Assembly: GCA_905233565.1 (NCBI GenBank)
Contig: CAJOCL010000001.1
Location: 157,101 to 221,100, forward strand
From: an uncultured Synergistales bacterium
Lineage (GTDB): Bacteria > Synergistota > Synergistia > Synergistales > Aminobacteriaceae
Length of the DNA stretch: 64,000 nucleotides
Direction: 5' to 3'
The position numbers and the translations under genes are program-made. The notes beneath the pieces were generated by a model that saw nothing but the letters and a program-made list of their open reading frames with translations, did not search any database and was not told where the DNA came from. Below, in pieces: positions 54,047 to 62,990 of this stretch. Each line of letters starts with the position of its first letter. Within the stretch, counting starts at the first letter, position 1.

Positions 54047-54263
54047 CTCCGCGCTTGTCTATTTTCATTATAAAAATAACGTACCCTTCCTTGTCAAAAA
54101 TTATTCTGTAACTCCCAACACGCAAGCGATACCCCTCGCGCCCCTGAAGTCTTACTATATCGCCTTGAGGAATACGGTCAATTGCGTCCATGATACGCTT
54201 TCTAACAAAAATATTCTGTCTCTCCAGAAATTTTACGGCTTGTTTTGAATATTTTATCTCCAT
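54030..54263 (-). CDS. RelE/ParE-family toxin
   Basis: The protein of 77 residues matches the RelE/ParE fold: 'MEIKYSKQAVKFLERQN', 'RIMDAIDRIPQGDIVRLQGREGYRLRVGSYRIIFDKEG' and the final 'IMKIDKRGDVYKG'. The arginines of the 'YRLRVGSYRI' strand are the usual RNA-contact residues. The track's longer start reads through the terminator of the porin gene and is rejected; ATG 54263 follows GCAGGTGTTGAA. It overlaps the next gene by 17 bp. It is likely an mRNA interferase or gyrase inhibitor controlled by that gene. Confidence 0.85.
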   Translation of the reverse strand: MEIKYSKQAVKFLERQNIFVRKRIMDAIDRIPQGDIVRLQGREGYRLRVGSYRIIFDKEGYVIFIMKIDKRGDVYKG

Positions 54264-54278
54264 TTCAACACCTGCACA

Positions 54279-54315
54279 TAAAAAAAGCGGGACTCCCACA
54301 CTCGGAAATCCCGCC
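54279..54315 (-). terminator. Terminator after the SLH porin
   Basis: On the minus strand GGCGGGA/TCCCGC forms a long stem (GGGATTTCC...GGGAGTCCC) followed by TTTTTTT. Only 15 bases separate it from the toxin's start codon. Confidence 0.85.
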
Positions 54316-54362
54316 ATAATTTCAAGTTTTCGTTAATGCTTTTCTTAACTTCACCGCTCAGA

Positions 54363-56027
54363 TTAGAACGTTACCGCAGTCCTGAATCTGATGATGTTGT
54401 CCTTCTGCTCGTCAAGAGCGCCGTTATCGCTGTCAACATGTACGTAGTTGAGACCCATTGTTGTTGCGTCGTTGAGCTTGTACTGTACACCTACGCCGAA
54501 CTCAACAGGCTTTACGCCGTTGCTTGCGCCCCAATCTCCGTCCATCTTGTAGCCATAGTAGAACAGGTGTGTTGCCCACTTCTCGTTCCACTGCTGACCG
54601 AGCAATACTCTCCAGTACTTGAGGTCGTCCTGTAACTGAGCTCCGCCGCCTACGAACGGTTTAAGAGTTGTGCTTTCGCTCGGGAATATCGTGCTCATTC
54701 CCTGAGGTGCCCAGAAGCCCGCGTCATACTGGCCGTATTCAAGCCATAAGCTGGTGAACTTGAGTGCTTCCTGCTTTACGTCAAGCATGACTGCCCAGTG
54801 GTTCGCGTCATCGTTATTGCGTAAATCACCGTTGATAGTGTGATCATCACGCAAACCATAGCCGTAATCAACCCATGCAGGCGTTGCGTTGACTCTCTCG
54901 CCATTGATCTTCTGATGATAGAAGATACCCTTGAAGGCGATGTTGTCATTGAAGTTGAAACGAAGTCCGCCAAAGATTGTCCACAAGTTCTTAAAGTTCT
55001 TATCGCCCGCGTAGTTCAAATACTCACCACGATTATTGTCGAACTGGGGAGCTGTCGATGCATTATCACCGAAGAATACCTGACCGCCGAGATCAAATCC
55101 GATCTGCTCAGTGAACTGCATTTCGGCCATTGCAAAAATCTCCCATGTCTTCTGGTTAGCAGTGGCGTAAGGCGAAAGGTACACTGAAGGATCGCCGGCA
55201 TTTACCAGAGCACCACCATCGGGCATTCTGTTTGAATGCGAGAAGTAAACCAAGAATGAACCAAGTCCGAAATTCTTCTCTAACGCAAAGCCAGTTTCTG
55301 GTATATCGGTAAGTACTGAGTCTCCAAGCCAGCTTCCGGTTGCAGGTGCGCTCAGACGATAAGCCTTACCTTTATCATACAGGAAACGTCCAACTGTGAG
55401 CCTTGAGTCCATGAAGAACGGCATCGTAACATAGAACCTGTCCATATATGCACCATTGTCTGTCTTACCGTTATTGCCCTGCTCATTGCGAAGCCTTGCA
55501 CGGAAGAAGTACTCATCGTTTTCGCCGAACGTACGCTCGAAGAACAGTCTTGCTTCATCAAACTTGACTTCTCCATCGCCGTTTCCGCTGAGTGCGCTCT
55601 CACCGCTCCTGTTCATAACATCGAGCACTAATGAGCCGTGAATGTGCCATCCGCCGAGCCTGTTTTCAAGTACCGATACTCTCTCGTCAAGCTCATCAAC
55701 TCTTACGCCGAGTGCATCAAGTTCATCTTTGAACTCAAGAACTAATCTCTTGAGCATCTCAACGTCCTGCTTGCTTGCTTTGGTCATATCAACAACTGCA
55801 AGAGCCCTTGCTAATGCTGAAGCCATCTCGTAACGGGTTGTCTGCTGCTTGCCCTTGTAAAGGCCGTCAGGATAACCTGAGAGAATGCCGTGTGCTGCGA
55901 GCTGACCGATTGCGTCATATGCCCAGTGGTTCATCGGAACGTCCATGAAAGGGTTCGTTTCCGCAAGAACCGGAGCCGCGAATGCTGCTACCATTGCGAT
56001 AGCTGCTAAAACTGCTACTTTTTTCAT
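54363..56027 (-). CDS. SLH-domain outer-membrane beta-barrel protein (OmpM-like)
   Basis: Major outer-membrane protein type of 554 residues. A signal peptide (MKKVAVLAAIAMVAAFAAPVLA) is followed by one SLH domain (about 27-90: 'NPFMDVPMNHWAYDAIGQLA', 'LSGYPDGLYKGKQQTTRYEMASALARAL'). A coiled-coil stretch (about 100-130) and a long C-terminal beta-barrel follow, ending in a Phe ('RFRTAVTF'). SLH binds the cell wall and so tethers the outer membrane, as OmpM does in Negativicutes. The ribosome binding site is TATAGGGGG. It has its own long leader and a strong terminator, suggesting high expression. Confidence 0.92.
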   Translation of the reverse strand: MKKVAVLAAIAMVAAFAAPVLAETNPFMDVPMNHWAYDAIGQLAAHGILSGYPDGLYKGKQQTTRYEMASALARALAVVDMTKASKQDVEMLKRLVLEFKDELDALGVRVDELDERVSVLENRLGGWHIHGSLVLDVMNRSGESALSGNGDGEVKFDEARLFFERTFGENDEYFFRARLRNEQGNNGKTDNGAYMDRFYVTMPFFMDSRLTVGRFLYDKGKAYRLSAPATGSWLGDSVLTDIPETGFALEKNFGLGSFLVYFSHSNRMPDGGALVNAGDPSVYLSPYATANQKTWEIFAMAEMQFTEQIGFDLGGQVFFGDNASTAPQFDNNRGEYLNYAGDKNFKNLWTIFGGLRFNFNDNIAFKGIFYHQKINGERVNATPAWVDYGYGLRDDHTINGDLRNNDDANHWAVMLDVKQEALKFTSLWLEYGQYDAGFWAPQGMSTIFPSESTTLKPFVGGGAQLQDDLKYWRVLLGQQWNEKWATHLFYYGYKMDGDWGASNGVKPVEFGVGVQYKLNDATTMGLNYVHVDSDNGALDEQKDNIIRFRTAVTF

Positions 56028-56330
56028 TATGAAAACCCCCTATATTAAATTGTCAATATACTGGATCGTCTTTTACGCACTCAGTCTTTTCACTTCAAGC
56101 CCTGAGTCTGTCGGGGGGTTCGGAAAGTTACCTTGTTTCCTTTCTGCACCTTCTCGCAGTGAGAGGCTTGTTTCAAATCCGACCTCCTGCGTCCTCTGCA
56201 AAACTCTTTTCCTTAATGGCTGAACGGGGATTCTTGCACCTCATTTTCTTTGCCGTCTGGTTTACTTAAGTTTTTGCGTCGGTTTTGACGATCTTGTTCT
56301 ACGTATTTCCCGTAGAACGGTGCATATAAT
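56028..56330 (-). promoter_or_regulatory. Long structured 5' leader of the SLH porin
   Basis: About 300 nt without an ORF precede the porin. On the minus strand it contains GTTCTACG/CGTAGAAC around a 7-base loop (56296-56318), GGAAA/TTTCC (about 56125-56145) and ACTCAG/CTGAGT (about 56080-56108). A distant GTCGG/CCGAC pair and two AGGAGG-like stretches also occur. The -10-like TATTAT is near 56325. No known riboswitch class was recognised. It may be a stability or attenuation leader, or host a small RNA. Confidence 0.5.
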
Positions 56331-56397
56331 ACAGCAGACCTTCTAATTTGCATATAGGTAAAATTACGTATAATTTTTATCAGTGTTTATTATGAGA

Positions 56398-56436
56398 ATA
56401 AAAAAAGCCCCCCTGAGAGAGCTTCAAGGGGGTATT
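56398..56436 (-). terminator. Terminator after alaS
   Basis: On the minus strand CCCCCTTGA pairs with TCAGGGGGG and is followed by CTTTTTTTATT. Confidence 0.85.
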
Positions 56437-56477
56437 TGCAACGCTTAATAAGCAGTAATGAAAAGCAGGGCTGTTTT

Positions 56478-59123
56478 TCATTTAACCTGATTTTTAACAA
56501 GTTCATGAATGAGCTTCAAAGCCTCTTCAAGTTTTGAACCTTCACGGCCTCCGCCCTGAGCAAGATTTTTGCGCCCTCCGCCTTTTCCGCCGAGAACGGA
56601 ACAGGCAGCCTTTACGAGTTCCCCTGCGTTCAGCCCCATAGATACGGCCTTGTCATCGGCCATGACGACGAGCTGACATGAATTATCTTCAGTGTTCAGG
56701 GAGGCAAGAATTACGGCGTTTGCTTCGGGTCTTGAACGTGCCTTGTCGCCTATGTCGCGCAGCATGTTCGCAGGAATGTCGGGGAATCTTCCTGTCTGCA
56801 GCAATACCCCGTTAATCTCCTCGCGTTCCAGGAAACTTTCGGAGTTGCTGAGAAGTTCGCGGAGTTTAACCGCCTGAATTTCTGCCTTCATTGTCTTCAG
56901 CTCTTCAACGAGTGATTTAGCTTTGTCATTGAGGCCGTCTTCATCAGTTGAGAGAAGGGCGGTCATTGACTTTCTGAGGGCAAATAATTTCTGAAGCAGC
57001 ATAACTACATTCATTCCCGTAACGGCTATGATTCGTCTTGTTCCTGAGCCTATACTCTCCTCACGCAAAATCTTAAAACTTCCAATGTCGCCCGTTCTTT
57101 TTACGTGAAGGCCGCCGCAAAGTTCCATTGAAAAACCGTGAACGTCAACAACCCTGACTATATCGCCGTATTTTTCGTCAAAAAGTGCCTTAGCTCCGAG
57201 CGTCTGAGCCTCTTCCTTTGAGTGTTCTGAGATATTGACATCAATGTTTGAAAGAATTTCAGCGTTTATTATTCTTTCTGCCTCTGAAATCTCATCATCG
57301 GTAACGGCTGAATGATGAGTGAAATCGAATCTCAGAAATTCACCCGTAACAAGAGAGCCTGCCTGCCTCACGTGCCTGCCGAGAACGCGCCCCAGAGCCT
57401 CGTGTAAAAGGTGTGTTGCCGTGTGATTGCGGCGGATTGCCGATCTTCTTTCATCGTCAACGAAACATATGGCCTCATCGCCTAAATTAATAACGCCCTG
57501 AGACTGAGATTTAACGGTGTGAACGATAATTTTTCCGTGCGGTATTGTGTTGAGGACATCGAGGGTTAAGCCGTTTACTTTTATTGTCCCCGTGTCTCCG
57601 ACCTCTCCGCCCCTTTCAGCATAAAACGGTGTTGTATCGAGGACGATTTCAAATTCTTCTGAATCCGTGTTTATCGTGTCAAGCCTGCCCTGAGATGTTA
57701 TTATTGCGATGATTTTTCCGCTGTCCGTTGATTTTTCGTAACCGGTGAAATTTGTTGAACCTGTTTCGTTTTCGATTTCGTTGTAGACATCTCCTGCCAA
57801 CGCGCTTTTTTTCTGCTTGCTTGAAGATCTTGCACGTTCGCGCTGTTCGTTCATGGCCGACTTGAAGCCCTCTTCATCGAGAGTGAAGCCCAATTCTCCT
57901 GCCATTTCGCGTGTAAGTTCAGGGGGGAATCCGTAAGTATCATAGAGAGTAAAAATAACGCTGCCCGGAATTTCCGTTATTCCCTGAGCTTTCAGGCGTG
58001 AAGTTTCAGCGTCAAATAATTCTGTACCCTGTTTAAGAGTTTTGTTGAATTTTTCCTCTTCAAGATTGATTATCTGTTCTATAACGGGTCTTTGGGTGAT
58101 TAACTCCCTGTAAGGCTCTCCCATTATATCAATTAATATAGGCATGTATTCATTCAGGAACATACCTTCAAAGCCAAGCAGTTTCCCGAATCTCACGGCA
58201 CGGCGCAAAAGCCTGCGAAGAACATAGCCCGGCCCGTCATTTGATGGCAGTACGCCGTCAGCAAGCATAAAAGCAACGCTCCTCACATGATCCGCAATAA
58301 CCCTCACGGCCATGTCATCGCGTGAATTAAGGCCGTATTTTATCCCTGCCCTTTCGCATGTATGCTCGATTAACGGTGTGAACAGATCCGTTTCGTAATC
58401 CGTATCGACACCCTGAACAACTGAGGCCAGACGCTCCAAGCCCATGCCCGTATCAATATTTTTATGAGGCAGAAGGGGAAGGCTTCCGTCTTTCTGTTTG
58501 TCAAACTGAGTGAAAACAAGATTCCAGATTTCCATATACCTGTCGCAGTCGCAGCCGACACCGCATGTAGGCTTACCGCAGGAATATTTTTCGCCCCTGT
58601 CGTAATAAATCTCGCTGCACGGCCCGCAGGGTCCAGTATCGCCCATAAACCAGTAATTATCGTCTTTACCAAACCTGAAAATTTTATTTTCAGGGAGTCC
58701 GACTTCTTTGTGCCATACGTTGAAAGCCTCGTCGTCATCGAGATATATAGTTGCGTATAATCTCTCAGGATCAAGGCCGACCCTTTCGGTCAGGAACTCC
58801 CAAGCCCATGTTATTGCCTCGTGCTTGAAGTAACTCCCCCAAGAAAAATTGCCGAGCATTTCAAAAAATGTATGATGCCTTGCCGTTCTTCCTACGTTTT
58901 CAATATCGTTTGTCCTGACACATTTTTGACAGGTTACGACACGGGGGTACTCAGGCTTTTTAATGCCGAGATAATAGGGCTTGAGGGGTACCATTCCGGC
59001 AATCGTAAATAACAGTGAAGGGTCTTCAGGAACAAGGGAAAAACTGGGAAGGTGTTTAGCTCCTTTTTCTTCCCAGAATTTCACGAACATTTCACGCAGT
59101 TCACTTGCTTTTCTGTATTGCAT
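56478..59123 (-). CDS. alaS: Alanyl-tRNA synthetase
   Basis: Charges tRNA-Ala. The 881 residues are full length. The aminoacylation domain opens 'RKASELREMFVKFWEEKGAKHLPSFSLVPEDPSLLFTIAGM' (class II). The editing domain has 'NHTATHLLHEAL' and 'SMELCGGLHVKRTGDIG' with the zinc ligands. The C-terminal domain ends with 'GGKGGGRKNLAQGG'. A 'CGKPTCGVGCDCDRYMEIWNLVF' segment carries the catalytic-site aspartates and extra cysteines. It starts on TAATG overlapping the slipin gene stop. Confidence 0.98.
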   Translation of the reverse strand: MQYRKASELREMFVKFWEEKGAKHLPSFSLVPEDPSLLFTIAGMVPLKPYYLGIKKPEYPRVVTCQKCVRTNDIENVGRTARHHTFFEMLGNFSWGSYFKHEAITWAWEFLTERVGLDPERLYATIYLDDDEAFNVWHKEVGLPENKIFRFGKDDNYWFMGDTGPCGPCSEIYYDRGEKYSCGKPTCGVGCDCDRYMEIWNLVFTQFDKQKDGSLPLLPHKNIDTGMGLERLASVVQGVDTDYETDLFTPLIEHTCERAGIKYGLNSRDDMAVRVIADHVRSVAFMLADGVLPSNDGPGYVLRRLLRRAVRFGKLLGFEGMFLNEYMPILIDIMGEPYRELITQRPVIEQIINLEEEKFNKTLKQGTELFDAETSRLKAQGITEIPGSVIFTLYDTYGFPPELTREMAGELGFTLDEEGFKSAMNEQRERARSSSKQKKSALAGDVYNEIENETGSTNFTGYEKSTDSGKIIAIITSQGRLDTINTDSEEFEIVLDTTPFYAERGGEVGDTGTIKVNGLTLDVLNTIPHGKIIVHTVKSQSQGVINLGDEAICFVDDERRSAIRRNHTATHLLHEALGRVLGRHVRQAGSLVTGEFLRFDFTHHSAVTDDEISEAERIINAEILSNIDVNISEHSKEEAQTLGAKALFDEKYGDIVRVVDVHGFSMELCGGLHVKRTGDIGSFKILREESIGSGTRRIIAVTGMNVVMLLQKLFALRKSMTALLSTDEDGLNDKAKSLVEELKTMKAEIQAVKLRELLSNSESFLEREEINGVLLQTGRFPDIPANMLRDIGDKARSRPEANAVILASLNTEDNSCQLVVMADDKAVSMGLNAGELVKAACSVLGGKGGGRKNLAQGGGREGSKLEEALKLIHELVKNQVK

Positions 59124-59926
59124 TAAGCCTTATCCCCCCTGCCTGATAATTTGTCGATAAACGGCTGAATTAAATCTACAGGAATCGGGAAGAATGTAGT
59201 TGTGTTCCTTTCGCCTGAAATTTCGCGTATTGTCTGCAAGTATCTGAGCTGTAACGTTACTGGTGAACTTTCCATTTTGTGGGCTGCTTCCGAAAGTTTT
59301 TCCGCTGCCTGCAGTTCTCCTTCAGCGGCTATGATTTTCGCCCTGCGTTCGCGTTCCGCCTCAGCCTGACGCGCCATAGCCCTTTTCATTCCGTCAGGTA
59401 ATTCAAGCTCTTTGACTTCAACAGCACTGACTTTTATACCCCAAGGATCCGTACGGTCGTCAATAATCTTTTGTAATTCCTGATTGATTTTTTCCCTTGA
59501 CGATAAGACTTCATCAAGTTCAACTGAGCCTACGACAGAGCGTAAAGTTGTCTGAGCCAGCTGGCTTGTTGCAACGACGTAATTTTCAACTTCAACGACT
59601 GATTTTGCCGGCTCAAGTACCCTGAAATAGACAACGGCATTGACTTTTATTGCAACGTTGTCCTTTGTGATTACTTCCTGAACTGGTACATCAAGCGTCA
59701 GTATTCGCAGGTCAACCGTTACGGCACGGTCAATGAACGGCATAATAAACACGATTCCGGGCCCTCTGCTGCCAACGAGCCTTCCGAGCCTGAATAATAC
59801 TATGCGCCTGTATTCAGGGATTATTTTTATTGCTGACGAAAGGACAAGCAATATAATGAAACCTGCAACGATTATGCTGCCGAGACTTGAAAGCAGGGAA
59901 CCTGCACCGCTTATGTCAATTATCAT
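59123..59926 (-). CDS. Slipin (SPFH/stomatin-like) membrane protein
   Basis: 267 residues: an N-terminal helix ('[15 protein letters not shown]') then the stomatin/prohibitin domain '[42 protein letters not shown]'. '[18 protein letters not shown]' and a C-terminal helix '[21 protein letters not shown]' follow. Typical of the slipin YbbK/YdjI group that scaffolds membrane microdomains and NfeD proteases. No nfeD gene is adjacent. The ATG 59926 follows AAGGAGCG; the track's TTG is 24 nt upstream. Confidence 0.93.
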   Translation of the reverse strand: MIIDISGAGSLLSSLGSIIVAGFIILLVLSSAIKIIPEYRRIVLFRLGRLVGSRGPGIVFIMPFIDRAVTVDLRILTLDVPVQEVITKDNVAIKVNAVVYFRVLEPAKSVVEVENYVVATSQLAQTTLRSVVGSVELDEVLSSREKINQELQKIIDDRTDPWGIKVSAVEVKELELPDGMKRAMARQAEAERERRAKIIAAEGELQAAEKLSEAAHKMESSPVTLQLRYLQTIREISGERNTTTFFPIPVDLIQPFIDKLSGRGDKA

Positions 59927-59973
59927 GATTAAAACGCTCCTTTTTGACAAAAATAATTTATTGCATATTATAG

Positions 59974-60333
59974 TTATATTTTTTCGATTATTACCATTGC
60001 GCAGGCGTAATCAGCTTCATGAGTTATTGAGATGAATATTTTTGAATCGGGTATTTCAAGGCTGCCTGAAAGTTTAACGCTTGGGATTCCGTCAGAACGT
60101 AAGAGCCTGAAATTTCCCCCGAACATGACATCGGCCAGATTTTTCCCTGAAGCCTTGCAGAAAGCCTCACGGGCTGCGAATCCGGCGGCGTAACTCTCAT
60201 AGCGTCTATTGCCTTTTGCCTCTGAGTATTCTATTTCGTCAGGGCTGAAAATTCTGTCCCTGAAATGCCCTGAAGATAAGGCTTTTTTCATTCTCTCAAT
60301 GCTGCATAAGTCAACGCCTATTCCTGAAACCAT
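59974..60333 (-). CDS. acpS: Holo-[acyl-carrier-protein] synthase
   Basis: Transfers 4'-phosphopantetheine from CoA to ACP. The 119 residues have '[12 protein letters not shown]' with the Mg-binding Asp, '[16 protein letters not shown]' with the second acidic site and '[16 protein letters not shown]'. It overlaps the dnaJ 3' end by 16 bp, so the two are cotranscribed, with slipin following. Confidence 0.95.
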   Translation of the reverse strand: MVSGIGVDLCSIERMKKALSSGHFRDRIFSPDEIEYSEAKGNRRYESYAAGFAAREAFCKASGKNLADVMFGGNFRLLRSDGIPSVKLSGSLEIPDSKIFISITHEADYACAMVIIEKI

Positions 60334-61451
60334 TTTTTGAACCTGTCAAATAAACCTGTTTCGCCGTCACTGACCGGTGCTTTCATTTCGTCAGCAAGAG
60401 ATTTTATTAACTCTCTCTGTTTATCCGTTAATTTCTTTGGAATTTCGATATATACATGAGCGTATAAATCTCCTGTTGATTTAATGGCTGAATTTACGCG
60501 CGGCATTCCTTTGCCTTTGATTTTCAAAACCTGTGCGTGCTGTGTACCTGCAGGGACGCTGATATTTTCAAAAGTTCCGTCAAGAAGTTTAATCTTCGTT
60601 TCAGTTCCCAAGACTGCCTGAGGATAAGTCAGAATAAGGCTTGTATGAAGATCCGCGCCGTCCCGTTCAAATTCCGGGTTTACTTCGACATCAATAATCA
60701 GGTATAAATCTCCCGGCTTTCCGCCGTTCCGCCCTGCCTCGCCTGCACCTGAAATTCTGAGGCGCATATTACGTTCAACGCCTGCAGGGATTTTTACTTC
60801 AAGTTTGTGCTTTTTTCTGACCTGACCAGTTCCGCCGCATTCATCGCACTTGTCTCGTATGATTTTCCCCGTTCCGTGACAATCAGGGCATGTTGTTACG
60901 CTTACGAACTGACCAAAAAAGCTCTGCTGAGTCTGCCTGATTTGTCCCTGACCGTGACAGCGCGGACACGTTTCGGGTTTAGTGCCGGGTTTTGCGCCCG
61001 TTCCGCTGCAGTGCTGGCAGGTTTCGGACTTCATGACTTCAATATCACGCGTAACGCCCTTTGACGCTTCAAGCAAAGTAACGTGAACAATCTGTTCAAT
61101 GTCATCACCCCTTGAAGGTGAGTTCGGGTCATACTGCCTTCTTGAGGAAAAGCCGCTGCCGAATGCCTGAGAGAATAAATCGCCGAACAGATCGCCGAGA
61201 TCCATTCCGCCCATTCCTCCGAACGGGTCAGAATTTGGCCCTGTCGTCCCGAACTGGTCATAACGTGCGCGTTTTTCAGGGTCATTAAGCACCGAATAAG
61301 CCGCGTTAATCTTCTTGAATTTTTCCTCAATGTCCTTATCGCCCGGATGTGCATCGGGGTGATACTGATGAACTAACTTTCTGTATGATTTCTTTATATC
61401 CGCCTGTGTTGCGTCTCTTGGGACTTCAAGAATCGAATAAAGATCTTCCAA
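60318..61451 (-). CDS. dnaJ: Chaperone DnaJ
   Basis: Hsp40 co-chaperone with 377 residues, full length. The J domain has 'YHPDAHPGD' (the HPD motif), a Gly/Phe-rich region follows, and four zinc-finger repeats are present (CQHCSGTG, CPRCHGQG, CPDCHGTG, CDECGGTG). The C-terminal substrate domains end the protein. It is not next to dnaK or grpE here. No CIRCE element was seen in the 87 bp upstream. Confidence 0.97.
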   Translation of the reverse strand: MEDLYSILEVPRDATQADIKKSYRKLVHQYHPDAHPGDKDIEEKFKKINAAYSVLNDPEKRARYDQFGTTGPNSDPFGGMGGMDLGDLFGDLFSQAFGSGFSSRRQYDPNSPSRGDDIEQIVHVTLLEASKGVTRDIEVMKSETCQHCSGTGAKPGTKPETCPRCHGQGQIRQTQQSFFGQFVSVTTCPDCHGTGKIIRDKCDECGGTGQVRKKHKLEVKIPAGVERNMRLRISGAGEAGRNGGKPGDLYLIIDVEVNPEFERDGADLHTSLILTYPQAVLGTETKIKLLDGTFENISVPAGTQHAQVLKIKGKGMPRVNSAIKSTGDLYAHVYIEIPKKLTDKQRELIKSLADEMKAPVSDGETGLFDRFKKWFQE

Positions 61452-61469
61452 AAGTCAATATTCCTCCTT

Positions 61470-61507
61470 AAAAAAATTTACCCCTCTGAATTTATATCAA
61501 CAGAGGG
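61470..61507 (-). terminator. Terminator after the coiled-coil gene
   Basis: CCCCTCTG pairs with CAGAGGGG around TTGATATAAATT and is followed by TAAATTTTTTT (minus strand). Confidence 0.8.
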
Positions 61508-61538
61508 GCATTATATTACTCTGTTATTTCAGCTTATT

Positions 61539-62837
61539 TTAACGTCCTGAACGTCTTCTCTGATTGCGTCCCGGATTTTCAAGCCTTTGCTTTAACTCCT
61601 GAGCCGGCCTGTAATCGGGATTAATTGCCAATGCCCTGTCAGCCCAAGTTATTGCTTCGTCCCTTCTGTTCCTGAGCCTTTCAGCCGAGAGACCTGCCCA
61701 GTAAGCCGCCAGATAATTCACTGCCGGTTCAGCCTCATAAGCTGCCGAATAGCTTTCGAGAGCCTGAGTTATCCTGTTCGCGCTGTAACGTGAATATGCC
61801 TCTCTCTGCATTGCGATTAATTCGCGTCTTCTTTCTGCCGGGAGCTTATATGTAAGAATCATTGCGGCTTCTGTTGAACTGTTCGGATCAAAGGCCGGAA
61901 GTTCTTTAATCAGCGTTTCGAGTTCCTGAACATCAGCGGTCTTTTTGAGTGCCTCAGCTTCACGGCTTACGATTGCCGACTCTCTTGCTGCGAGTGCCGA
62001 AGTATTTTCAGTGAGCTTCTTTTCGCGTGCATCTAACTCCTGAGCGCGTGAATTAAGCTCGGCTTCTTTTTTTGCAAGCTCTTCTTCATGAGTTTTTACG
62101 TTGCCTGTTGTGTCGGCTAATTTCTGCTCCTGAGTGCTGACGGCTTTTTCACGTTCTGAAACGGCGTTTTCGCGTGATTTCAGGGCTGCATCGCGTGAAT
62201 TTAATTCTGTCTCAAGTGCTGAGAGCCTTGCGCCCGTGTTTTCGCGTTCGGTCAGGGCTGCTTCACGTTTAACAAGGTCTGCTTCTCTTGCCGTGAGCTT
62301 GTCGGCTGAGTCTTTTGCGGCGATTTTTGAATTGAGATCTGCTTCACGGTTTGCGAGGTCTGTTTCGCGCTTTGCAAGATCTGCTTCACGTCCTGCGAGT
62401 GCTGAGGATGCGTCAGTGAATTTCTGGCTTTCCTGAGCGAATGCCATTTCCCTGCGTGCTAACTCAGCTTCTCTTGCCATTAAATCCATTTCGCGCTTGT
62501 TCATTTGAGTTTCACGACCCAAGAGAACTGCGCTTGTTCCTGAAATTTCGCGGCTCTTGAGAGTAAGGGCAGAGGCACGAGAGACGAAATCTTTTTCCTG
62601 CTGAATGAGTTTCGCTTCACGCCCGGCGAGTTCCTGCGAAAGTGCTTCGAGTTCGGCGGCTTTCTGATTCACGGCATTTTCACGGAGCGTAATTTCATCG
62701 GGCTGTTCCGGCGGCTGAATATCCTGCGAATCTGCGGCGGCCTGCGTAACTTCAGCTTTATCTGCCGATTCGTATGCAGATGCACAAGGTATCAGGAACA
62801 TCATAAACAATATGAGCATTGCTGTCTTCTTAAACAT
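61539..62837 (-). CDS. Exported coiled-coil protein with C-terminal TPR
   Basis: 432 residues. A signal peptide (MFKKTAMLILFMMFLIPCASAYE) precedes a very repetitive heptad coiled coil (about 45-300) built from 'REAELAKRE'-type units, in which 'ARE', 'KREADLA' and 'SREAE' recur. The C-terminus (about 330-432) has a TPR-like pair ('AAYEAEPAVNYLAAYWAGLSAERLRNR', 'ADRALAINPDYRPAQ') and a basic tail. It is probably a periplasmic structural or scaffold protein; no known family was recognised. The ribosome binding site is GGGAGGATTATTATTGTC. Confidence 0.85.
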   Translation of the reverse strand: MFKKTAMLILFMMFLIPCASAYESADKAEVTQAAADSQDIQPPEQPDEITLRENAVNQKAAELEALSQELAGREAKLIQQEKDFVSRASALTLKSREISGTSAVLLGRETQMNKREMDLMAREAELARREMAFAQESQKFTDASSALAGREADLAKRETDLANREADLNSKIAAKDSADKLTAREADLVKREAALTERENTGARLSALETELNSRDAALKSRENAVSEREKAVSTQEQKLADTTGNVKTHEEELAKKEAELNSRAQELDAREKKLTENTSALAARESAIVSREAEALKKTADVQELETLIKELPAFDPNSSTEAAMILTYKLPAERRRELIAMQREAYSRYSANRITQALESYSAAYEAEPAVNYLAAYWAGLSAERLRNRRDEAITWADRALAINPDYRPAQELKQRLENPGRNQRRRSGR

Positions 62838-62904
62838 GACAATAATAATCCTCCCTGTTATGGAAAAAATTTTTTATGCTGATAATTCTATAATAACCGC
62901 AGAT

Positions 62905-62933
62905 TTTTCACAAACGCCCTTAGCGTGTATAAT
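62905..62933 (+). promoter_or_regulatory. Probable promoter of the DapA-family gene
   Basis: TTTTCA (62905-62910) and a perfect TATAAT (62928-62933) with 17 bp spacing, about 55 bp upstream of the start codon. Confidence 0.6.
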
Positions 62934-62990
62934 ATTTTTACCGCGAATTAAATCAAATTTCGTAAATCACAGAAAGGGGAAATTAAAAAA

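Noticed and set aside
54264-54317. Upstream start of the RelE-like ORF in the track
   Set aside because: The added 18 residues translate the porin's terminator hairpin; the ATG at 54263 has a proper AGGTG ribosome binding site and starts the family homology.
55945-56223. 92-aa plus-strand ORF across the porin start and leader
   Set aside because: It has no ribosome binding site and its first half is antisense to the porin's signal peptide.
56120-56330. Cyclic-di-GMP riboswitch in the porin leader
   Set aside because: Isolated GACGCAAA- and GCAAAG-like strings occur, but the conserved GEMM core and tetraloop receptor layout do not.
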